Part shown: positions 6,497 to 11,366 of the stretch, piece by piece
Numbering within the stretch: the first letter of the stretch is position 1
How the letters are laid out: each line of letters opens with the position of its first letter
NCBI GenBank assembly: GCA_035291405.1
Contig: DATDSD010000056.1
Location: 1 to 12,548 of the forward strand
Direction of reading: 5' to 3'
Length of the DNA: 12,548 nucleotides
Origin: UBA12026 sp035291405
GTDB lineage: Bacteria > Patescibacteriota > Microgenomatia > UBA8517
Program-made: the position numbers and the translations under genes
The notes under the pieces: generated by a model
What the model saw: only the letters and a program-made list of their open reading frames with translations
What the model was told of the DNA's origin: nothing
Databases searched by the model: none

Positions 6497-6967
6497 TTTT
6501 GCCCTATATAGTTTTCCTTCTACTGCACGGGGGGAAATTTTTAAGATAATTGATATTTCTTTATATGATAATTCTCTATAATATTTAAACCACAAAAGTT
6601 TTCTTTTTTCTTCAGGAAGTAGATTTAGTACTTCATTAACTTTATTTCTAAGCTCTTGAAGAACCAACCTTTCTTCTATTGGAAGTTCTTTGGATTCAAT
6701 CTGAGAAAGTTTTTTAAGTGTGGGCACGATTAAATGGGACCTGTTGTTAATTTGATCCCTGTAATAATCTGCAATTTTATTTAATGCAATGCGGCATAAC
6801 CAAGTAAAAAAGGATGATTTGTGCTTAAAAGTTTTATATCCTTTCCATGCTGAAGTAAAAGTTTCAGTTACAATTTGATCAGCAATGTATGGATCAGAGC
6901 CTATTTTTTTAAAAACAAAACGGGTAAGAGGAGAGATTGATCTTTTGTAAAGTGATTCAAAAGTCAT
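6461..6967 (-). CDS. Sigma-70-family RNA polymerase sigma factor, ECF-like
   Basis: The 168 residues have the two-domain minimum of ECF sigma factors. Region 2 is at about 8-72, with ADQIVTETFTSAWKGYKTFKHKS and FFTWLCRIALNKIADYYR, the -10-binding and core-binding helices. Region 4 is at about 108-165, with LNLLPEEKRKLLWFKYYRELSYKEISIILKISPRAVEGKLYRAKLAFESLF, the -35-binding helix-turn-helix. Regions 1.1 and 3 are absent. No anti-sigma factor with a membrane helix or zinc motif adjoins it, so its signal is unknown. The start ATG has no Shine-Dalgarno sequence and lies 6 bases after TATACT, implying a leaderless mRNA. The gene is head-to-head with the isopentenyl phosphate kinase and tail-overlaps the glycosyltransferase by 36 bases. 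Its target genes cannot be read from the sequence. Confidence 0.92.
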   Translation of the reverse strand: MTFESLYKRSISPLTRFVFKKIGSDPYIADQIVTETFTSAWKGYKTFKHKSSFFTWLCRIALNKIADYYRDQINNRSHLIVPTLKKLSQIESKELPIEERLVLQELRNKVNEVLNLLPEEKRKLLWFKYYRELSYKEISIILKISPRAVEGKLYRAKLAFESLFKKFN

Positions 6968-6973
6968 AATAGT

Positions 6974-6981
6974 AGTATAAT
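6974..6981. promoter_or_regulatory. Overlapping divergent -10 boxes (sigma factor / IPK)
   Basis: The plus strand carries TATAAT at 6976-6981, 15 bases before the IPK ATG (6997). The minus strand carries TATACT from 6979 to 6974, 6 bases before the sigma-factor ATG (6967). They share four base pairs, so only one polymerase can bind at a time. The sigma transcript would be leaderless; the IPK transcript would have a leader of about 8-9 nt ending in GGAAATAT, with at best a weak ribosome site. Confidence 0.6.
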
Positions 6982-6996
6982 CCTTTCTGGAAATAT

Positions 6997-7749
6997 ATGA
7001 AAAATTTATATTTAATTAAACTAGGTGGAAGCGTTATAACAGATAAATCAAAACCTTTTACAGCTAGGACTAAGGTTATCTCTCGTTTAGGGAAAGAGAT
7101 TAAAAGGAAATATATTAACAAAAATACTGATTTAATAATTGGGCACGGAGCAGGATCATTTGCACATGTGCCTGCAGCAAAATACCAAACTCAAAAGGGA
7201 ATCATTAATAAAAATAGTACTTGGGGTTTTTGTCTAACTGCAGACGCAGCTATAGAAATAAACAGAATTGTTGTCAAAGAACTCTTAGAATTAAAGATGA
7301 AGGTAGCTTCTTTTGCTCCAATGAGTTTTATTTATGAAGGTAGAATAATAACTGAGCACATTCAGAAAGCTTTGGATATTGCAATAACTCCGGTTATCTA
7401 TGGTGATGTAATAATGGATAGGGTAAAGGGATTCCATATAAATTCAGGGGAAGCTACACTTGATCTTCTGGCAAAGAAACTGGCAAAGTACTATAAAAAA
7501 ATTACAGTTATCTATTTTTCAGACACAAATGGAGTATATGATAGCCAAGGTAGGACTATTGAAAAGATAACTCCAAAAAACTTCAAAGAAGTCCAAAAGT
7601 ATATAACAGGAAGTAAAAATACTGATGTAACAGGTGGAATGATATTAAAGGTAAAAGAAAGCTTAAATTTGGTTAAAAAACTTAATGCAGAGGTTTATAT
7701 CATGAATGGCTTGGGTAAAGGAAAATATACGAAGATTAGTAAAAATTAG
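6997..7749 (+). CDS. Isopentenyl phosphate kinase (archaeal-type, amino acid kinase fold)
   Basis: The enzyme phosphorylates isopentenyl phosphate with ATP to give isopentenyl diphosphate, the last step of the alternative (archaeal) mevalonate route. Seen: LIKLGGSVITDKSKPF (6-21) for nucleotide phosphate binding; GHGAGSFAH (49-57), where His57 corresponds to the IPK-specific catalytic His that separates this family from other amino acid kinases; TPVIYGDVI (131-139); YFSDTNGVYD (173-182); and DVTGGM (210-215), the typical C-terminal motif. The 250 residues match the family length. The start follows a -10 box by 15 bases and has only a weak purine run. The TAG stop overlaps, within TTAG, the stop of the convergent 58-aa gene. 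The neighbouring idi, polyprenyl synthase and uppS genes support an isoprenoid role. The genes expected to make isopentenyl phosphate are not in the window. Confidence 0.9.
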   Translation: MKNLYLIKLGGSVITDKSKPFTARTKVISRLGKEIKRKYINKNTDLIIGHGAGSFAHVPAAKYQTQKGIINKNSTWGFCLTADAAIEINRIVVKELLELKMKVASFAPMSFIYEGRIITEHIQKALDIAITPVIYGDVIMDRVKGFHINSGEATLDLLAKKLAKYYKKITVIYFSDTNGVYDSQGRTIEKITPKNFKEVQKYITGSKNTDVTGGMILKVKESLNLVKKLNAEVYIMNGLGKGKYTKISKN

Positions 7750-7922
7750 TCTACACCTGTAATTGGCCCAAGACCTAATTCAGCCCTGTCTTTATTGACT
7801 TTTTCAAAAAAAGTTTGAACAGCAGCATCTCTTTCAGCTTTTATTTCCTGTTCTGTTTTTGGTTTGGGTTTGGAAGCCTCGCCTTCAGAGTTTGCCCCTT
7901 TTGTTTCTGGTCCAATTGTCAT
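7746..7922 (-). CDS. Small protein of 58 aa, unknown, in the isoprenoid cluster
   Basis: On the minus strand an ATG at 7922 opens a 58-codon frame ending with TAA at 7748-7746. The translation starts MTIGPETKGANSEGEASKP and ends ELGLGPITGVD. The first 25 residues are Pro-, Lys- and Glu-rich and look disordered. Residues 26-49 (IKAERDAAVQTFFEKVNKDRAELG) would form one amphipathic charged helix. No membrane segment and no Cys are present. Support for coding: TATAAT exactly 7 bases before the ATG, as at the other leaderless starts in the window; a stop that interlocks with the IPK stop; and no alternative use of the DNA. The function is unknown; a helper or partner protein is possible. The opposite-strand reading gives an aromatic-rich, unlikely protein. 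Confidence 0.65.
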   Translation of the reverse strand: MTIGPETKGANSEGEASKPKPKTEQEIKAERDAAVQTFFEKVNKDRAELGLGPITGVD

Positions 7923-7929
7923 GCAAGAG

Positions 7930-7935
7930 ATTATA
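7930..7935 (-). promoter_or_regulatory. -10 box of the 58-aa gene
   Basis: The minus strand reads TATAAT from 7935 to 7930, then CTCTTGC, then ATG. The 7-base gap places transcription start at or one base before the start codon. No Shine-Dalgarno sequence is present. Confidence 0.55.
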
Positions 7936-7959
7936 TATCATTTTTCAAAAATTTCCAGA

Positions 7960-7987
7960 ATAGTTTTAATTTAATGTTTAAAACTAT
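7960..7987. repeat. 10-bp inverted repeat, candidate operator upstream of idi
   Basis: ATAGTTTTAA (7960-7969) and TTAAAACTAT (7978-7987) are exact reverse complements separated by 8 bases. The dyad covers the -35 position of the idi promoter (its -10 is 7996-8001) and lies just behind the -35 position of the divergent 58-aa gene. The geometry suits a dimeric regulator acting on both. Confidence 0.45.
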
Positions 7988-7995
7988 GACTATGT

Positions 7996-8001
7996 TATAA
8001 T
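7996..8001 (+). promoter_or_regulatory. Extended -10 box of idi
   Basis: TGTTATAAT (7993-8001) is an extended -10 element (TGn before TATAAT). TTTTCGC, 7 bases, separates it from the idi ATG at 8009, so the mRNA should be leaderless. There is no recognisable -35 hexamer, which an extended -10 can do without. Confidence 0.65.
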
Positions 8002-8008
8002 TTTTCGC

Positions 8009-8518
8009 ATGACCAAAATAGTTTTAGTAGATAAAAATGATAAAGTTTTAGGTTTAAAAGAAAAATTTAAAACACATAAAATTCCTGTTCCACTCCACAG
8101 AGCAATCTCAATAGTTATTTTTAATAACAAAAAAACCCAAATGCTAATTACAAAAAGATCGGTCAAAAAACCAACATGGCCTGAATTCTGGAGTAATGCA
8201 GTTTGTTCACATCCTTATCCTGATGAATCTTACGAAGCTGCTGCCAAAAGACGTTTGATGGAAGAAATTGGAATTAAAACACCTTTAAAAAAGATTTTTC
8301 AATTTATTTATAAATCTGAGATGAAGAATAAAATTTGGGGTGAGAATGAGTATGATATTTGTTTTGTGGGTAAGTTTAATGGACCGATTCATACTAATCC
8401 TGATGAAATTGCAGGTTATGAATGGATTGCAATTAGTGATTTAAAGAAAGATTTAAGGAAAAACCCTTCAAAATATACTCCATGGTTTAAGATAATGTTA
8501 AAAAAGATGAAAATTTAA
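8009..8518 (+). CDS. idi: Isopentenyl-diphosphate delta-isomerase, type I (Nudix fold)
   Basis: It interconverts isopentenyl and dimethylallyl diphosphate, supplying the starter unit for prenyl chains. The metal ligands of type I IDI line up with E. coli: His23, His30 (LHRAIS), His68, Glu112 and Glu114 (WGENEYD). The catalytic Cys66 is in FWSNAVCSHPYPDES (60-74), and the Nudix-like helix EAAAKRRLMEEIGI is at 76-89. At 169 residues it is slightly shorter than the 180-190 typical for the family, but complete. It has no cofactor-binding FMN motif, excluding type II. The start has an extended -10 box 7 bases upstream and no Shine-Dalgarno sequence. Its TAA stop interlocks with that of the convergent polyprenyl synthase (TTAA, 8515-8518). 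Product and pathway are well supported. Confidence 0.95.
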   Translation: MTKIVLVDKNDKVLGLKEKFKTHKIPVPLHRAISIVIFNNKKTQMLITKRSVKKPTWPEFWSNAVCSHPYPDESYEAAAKRRLMEEIGIKTPLKKIFQFIYKSEMKNKIWGENEYDICFVGKFNGPIHTNPDEIAGYEWIAISDLKKDLRKNPSKYTPWFKIMLKKMKI

Positions 8519-9393
8519 TATTTTCTCTCCAGAATGAATTCAATAAGTTCTCTTAGTTTTGTTCTAGCTGGTTCATGAGATAAAAACCTTAAGTCTTTCT
8601 CAAAAATTTCTTTTGCAATATCCTTTTCTTTTAAGGCCTGTTTTTTTGTGTATTCAATTCCTTTAGTATTGGCAAGTGTGCTTTTTCCCTCTTTTTTATC
8701 TTGTTCTAGATCCAAGATATCATCAACTAATTGGAAACAACGACCCAAGTGTAGCCCAAACTCTGTGATTTTATTTAATTGGTGTTTTGTAGCACCAGCA
8801 ACAATTGCCCCAAGTCTCATAGGTCCTGCCATTGAGTAATAGGCACTTTTACTGTCTGCTACAAAAAAATATCTCTCGTCTGTTAATTTTTGTTTTTTAT
8901 TTGTCCAAATCTGTTCTACTCCTTGGCCAAGGGTGGTGCGAAGTATAATTTTATAAAATTCATCAAATATTAATGTATTTTTGCAGTCAGCTACTATTTT
9001 CCACATAATTGCTTCTAGAGTGTCACTAGCATTAATTGCCAATTCCACACCATACATTTTATGTAGTGTAGGTTTATCTCTCCTTTTTTCTGATTTGTCT
9101 TCAATATCGTCTGAAATTAATATCCATTCTTCAGAAAGCTGCATAGCTGAGGCAATTTTTATGGCAAGTTTATTATTAACACCTAATGCAGAGGCTGTTA
9201 ATAGTACTAGAGTGGGGCGTAAGTATTTACCCTTTCTCTCGGGATATTCTTTGTTGATTTTCCAGTAAAGATTAACTTCCTTTTTAAATTTAGCTGGTAT
9301 CAAAAACTGAGCAGGGTATTTAGGATCTTTTAAATGTTTTTCTATTTCTGGCCAGACAATCTTCTTGGTTTCATTAAGTGTATCCTGTATCAT
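8515..9393 (-). CDS. Polyprenyl (all-trans) diphosphate synthase
   Basis: Condenses IPP with allylic diphosphates to an E-configured chain. The first Asp-rich motif is DDIED (95-99), followed by KRRDKPTLHKMYG, where the Arg pair binds diphosphate. The second Asp-rich motif is DDILD (224-228) in FQLVDDILDLEQDKKEGKSTLAN. GKYLRP (55-60) binds IPP, and KSAYYSMAGPMRLG (182-195) carries the conserved Lys. The 292 residues are normal for GGPP/FPP-type synthases. Residues just before the first motif (EEWILIS) lack the bulky aromatic pair that would limit the chain strictly to FPP, so product length is undecided. The chosen ATG (9393) lies 6 bases after a -10 box; the frame continues 15 codons upstream into the promoter and the uppS start, which I consider noncoding. 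It likely supplies the starter for UppS. Confidence 0.93.
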   Translation of the reverse strand: MIQDTLNETKKIVWPEIEKHLKDPKYPAQFLIPAKFKKEVNLYWKINKEYPERKGKYLRPTLVLLTASALGVNNKLAIKIASAMQLSEEWILISDDIEDKSEKRRDKPTLHKMYGVELAINASDTLEAIMWKIVADCKNTLIFDEFYKIILRTTLGQGVEQIWTNKKQKLTDERYFFVADSKSAYYSMAGPMRLGAIVAGATKHQLNKITEFGLHLGRCFQLVDDILDLEQDKKEGKSTLANTKGIEYTKKQALKEKDIAKEIFEKDLRFLSHEPARTKLRELIEFILERKY

Positions 9394-9395
9394 TG

Positions 9396-9411
9396 TTGTA
9401 TTATAATACAA
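9396..9411. promoter_or_regulatory. 16-bp palindromic bidirectional promoter (polyprenyl synthase / uppS)
   Basis: TTGTATTATAATACAA is a perfect palindrome. It contains TATAAT on the plus strand (9402-9407), 6 bases before the uppS ATG (9414), and TATAAT on the minus strand (9405 to 9400), 6 bases before the synthase ATG (9393). The two hexamers share the four central base pairs, so polymerase can occupy only one direction at a time. A gap of exactly 6 bases puts +1 at the A of each ATG. No -35 or Shine-Dalgarno sequence is seen in either direction. Confidence 0.75.
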
Positions 9412-9413
9412 AC

Positions 9414-10643
9414 ATGTCTGAATTGATTTCACTTCCAAAAGGCACTGTTATTCCAAATCATATTGCCATGATTTTAGATGGTAACAGAAGGTGGGCAAGG
9501 GCAAGGGGACTTAAACCTTGGGAAGGCCACTATAATGGCTATTTAGCTGTAGAAAAACTAGCAAAAGCAGTAAGAGACTTGGGAGTTCACACTTTTACTG
9601 TTTGGGCTTGGTCAACTGAAAATTGGGAAAGACCACAAAAAGAGATTGATGCAATAATGGATCTTTTTAGAAAAGCCTTAAAAACAAAAGAAAAAGAATT
9701 TCATGAAGAAAAAGTAGCACTTGTTCATTTAGGAAGAAAAGATAGGTTACCGGAGGACATTAGAGAAAGTTTGGTAAGAATTGAGGCTGAGACTAAAAAA
9801 TATTCTAAAAATCATATTTATAATTTGGCTGTAGATTATGGGGGAAGAAGTGAGATAGTGAGGGCCTGTCAAAAAGCAATTAATTCAGAGATTAAATCAG
9901 AAAATTTGGATGAAAAAAGTTTTGAAAAGTTTCTTGATACATATGGACAGCCTTACCCTAATCCTGATTTGTTTATAAGAACATCAGGAGAGCAAAGAAC
10001 TTCAGGGCTTCTTCCTTGGCAGCTTGTTTATGCAGAATATTATTTTGCAGATACACATCTTCCCGACTTTACTCCAGAGAGGTTAAGAGAAGCAATTCTA
10101 GACTTTTCAAGAAGAAGAAGAAGGTTTGGGGGAAACGATAGTGTAGAACACTTTGCTTTTGATCCACATTTAGTTGCAAACCTAGAACTTAAGTGGTGGA
10201 GACTTGGAAAAATTCCAGAAGGAGTTAGTTTTATGGAGTATTCAATAGAACACTTGAGAAAACAATACGGATTGTCAAAAGAATTAGCTAAAAAAGCAGC
10301 CAAATTTACTTTAGAGGCTCTTCTTTATCAAGAAAAAGAAAAATGGGACAAGGCAAAAATCTCGTTAAAGAAATTTTATAAACTAATTAAAGGGGAACTT
10401 AAACTTGCATTTGAACCTGAAATTGTAGCTTCTTTGGAGGTTGAAATGAGAAAACAAAAAGGAGAAAGTGAAGAATTAACAAAAGAACACTTAGCAGAAG
10501 TATATAGAATTTCTCTTTTTCAAGCAGCAAAAGCGGCTCACTTAAGAGTTTTAGCGAATGTAGCTAAGAATAAAGGAAATTGGGGAGAAGCAGAAGATTA
10601 TCTTGAAAAATATTATAGAGCTTTAAAGGAAAGAGTAGCCTAA
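9414..10643 (+). CDS. uppS: Polyprenyl diphosphate synthase UppS (cis-type) with helical C-terminal extension
   Basis: The N-terminal domain (1-240) is a complete cis-prenyltransferase: IAMILDGNRRWARARGL (17-33) with catalytic Asp22, GHYNG (38-42), WSTENWERP (66-74), DYGGRSEI (141-148), and DLFIRTSGEQRTSGLLPWQLVYAEYYF (185-211), closing with RRRRRFGG (233-240). It adds IPP to an allylic starter to make the long lipid carrier used for wall and surface glycans. Residues about 245-409 are an extra 165-residue region, helical and charged (YSIEHLRKQYGLSKELAKKA, WDKAKISLKKFYKLIKGELK, GNWGEAEDYLEKYYRALKERVA). It has no membrane segment and no motif I recognise; normal UppS ends near 250. The start is the ATG 6 bases after the palindromic promoter's -10 box; an in-frame ATG at 9378 lies inside the divergent gene and is rejected. 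Confidence 0.93.
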   Translation: MSELISLPKGTVIPNHIAMILDGNRRWARARGLKPWEGHYNGYLAVEKLAKAVRDLGVHTFTVWAWSTENWERPQKEIDAIMDLFRKALKTKEKEFHEEKVALVHLGRKDRLPEDIRESLVRIEAETKKYSKNHIYNLAVDYGGRSEIVRACQKAINSEIKSENLDEKSFEKFLDTYGQPYPNPDLFIRTSGEQRTSGLLPWQLVYAEYYFADTHLPDFTPERLREAILDFSRRRRRFGGNDSVEHFAFDPHLVANLELKWWRLGKIPEGVSFMEYSIEHLRKQYGLSKELAKKAAKFTLEALLYQEKEKWDKAKISLKKFYKLIKGELKLAFEPEIVASLEVEMRKQKGESEELTKEHLAEVYRISLFQAAKAAHLRVLANVAKNKGNWGEAEDYLEKYYRALKERVA

Positions 10644-10712
10644 ATTCACCTGAAAGTAGTCCATTTGTAGTTAAGTTGTTAGTTATCCTTGAAATTAATC
10701 ACTAAATGCCCA

Positions 10713-10741
10713 TTGACATCGATGTTCTACTTTATTATATT
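10713..10741 (+). promoter_or_regulatory. Canonical -35/-10 promoter for the HTH gene pair
   Basis: TTGACA (10713-10718), a 17-base spacer, then TATATT (10736-10741): the best full sigma-70-type promoter in the window. The expected start is near 10748, giving a leader of about 36 nt with its own ribosome site. This contrasts with the -10-only leaderless promoters of the isoprenoid genes. The rest of the 140-base gap (10644-10712) shows nothing else. Confidence 0.65.
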
Positions 10742-10767
10742 GTGACCAAGATTGATTAGAGATAGGC

Positions 10768-10772
10768 AGGAG
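10768..10772 (+). promoter_or_regulatory. Shine-Dalgarno site of the HTH gene
   Basis: AGGAG ends 11 bases before the ATG at 10784, somewhat distant but the only strong purine run there; it fixes the chosen start. Confidence 0.5.
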
Positions 10773-10783
10773 AATATATCAAA

Positions 10784-10999
10784 ATGGAACCAACTACTAA
10801 AAAGCAAGTCAAGTTAGAAAATCTACCAGATTTATTAACTGTTAGAGAAGTTTCAGAATTATTGCGTGTTTCACCATTAACTATTAAAAGATGGGGAAAA
10901 AGAGGAAAACTTCCAGCAATTAGGATCAACTCAAGAGGGGACAGACGCTACAAAAAAGAAGCAGTCCTCTGGCTTCTAGGCATGCAAGCAAAAGAATAA
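10784..10999 (+). CDS. Excisionase/BldC-like helix-turn-helix DNA-binding protein
   Basis: The 71 residues form a single MerR-type winged-helix domain, the HTH_17/excisionase family. LLTVREVSELLRVSPLTIKRWGKRGKLPAIRI (17-48) shows the helix-turn-helix followed by the wing, and GDRRYKKEAVLWLLGM (52-67) is the closing strand and helix. Such stand-alone domains serve as recombination directionality factors in mobile elements or as small transcription regulators of BldC type; the sequence alone cannot separate the two. No integrase is present in the window. It is followed after one base by an 84-aa gene, probably in the same operon, with a complete promoter upstream. AT content matches the core genome, unlike the membrane-protein gene beyond the inverted repeat. 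Confidence 0.85.
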   Translation: MEPTTKKQVKLENLPDLLTVREVSELLRVSPLTIKRWGKRGKLPAIRINSRGDRRYKKEAVLWLLGMQAKE

Positions 11000-11000
11000 A

Positions 11001-11255
11001 GTGGATAGAGAGTCTTTTAAAATACATGCAAATATAACTGAGGCTGAATTAGTTTCTTTGTTAAAGACAAGGTTTATTCTTCCGGAAAGGGACCCTGTGA
11101 ATAGAAGGGGTGATTTTTCTGAATCTCAAATAACTAGAGCAAGAAAAGCTGTAGATATTAAAGAAAAACATCCTGATTGGACATGGGATCATATCACATC
11201 TGAAGCTAATAAAGAAATAAATAGAGAAAAATTTAGTAGATATAATAAAAAATAA
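11001..11255 (+). CDS. Hypothetical 84-aa protein, possibly a second MerR-like domain
   Basis: A GTG start one base after the preceding stop (TAAAGTG) opens an 84-codon frame. No Shine-Dalgarno sequence precedes it, so translational coupling is likely. No family is recognised with confidence. NITEAELVSLLKTRFILP (11-28) looks like a helix, and GDFSESQITRARKAVDIKEKHPDWTWDHITSEANKEI (37-73) reads like the second half of a MerR-type domain (the FSESQI..A pattern followed by a helix), with an unusual aromatic PDWTWDHI segment. The tail is basic (REKFSRYNKK). There is no Cys and no membrane segment. It could be a DNA-binding partner of the upstream protein; this is inference from pattern and position. 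The TAA at 11253-11255 is followed by the inverted repeat. Confidence 0.65.
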   Translation: MDRESFKIHANITEAELVSLLKTRFILPERDPVNRRGDFSESQITRARKAVDIKEKHPDWTWDHITSEANKEINREKFSRYNKK

Positions 11256-11264
11256 ATCCCCTTA

Positions 11265-11344
11265 ACTAGCCAACACACTTCTTCTTAATCATCCAAAAAC
11301 ACCAAGTGGTGTTCATGAAATCAAAGATTAGTGTGTCGGCTAGT
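11265..11344. repeat. Large nested imperfect inverted repeat
   Basis: Outer arms ACTAGCCAACACACT (11265-11279) and AGTGTGTCGGCTAGT (11330-11344) pair over 15 positions with one mismatch. Inside, TAATC (11286-11290) pairs with GATTA (11326-11330), and a small hairpin AACACCA/TGGTGTT (11298-11304, 11307-11313) sits at the centre. No T tract follows on either strand, so it is not a standard intrinsic terminator. It lies in the gap between convergent genes, exactly where base composition changes. A folded recombination site, a mobile-element end or a bidirectional RNA-processing structure are possible. Confidence 0.6.
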
Positions 11345-11366
11345 GTGAAGTCTAGTAATCATTTTC

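Noticed and set aside
7815..8000. Plus-strand frame of 61 codons before idi
   Set aside because: Aromatic- and Phe/Cys-rich translation, no start signals, and it is the complement of the better supported 58-aa gene.
9378..9438. Longer starts for uppS (9378) and the polyprenyl synthase (9438)
   Set aside because: Both extensions read through the palindromic promoter into the opposite gene; the inner ATGs match family start positions and the 6-base -10 spacing.
11265..11344. Integron attC site
   Set aside because: The right end lacks the GTTRRRY core and the left end only partly fits RYYYAAC; no integron integrase is present.
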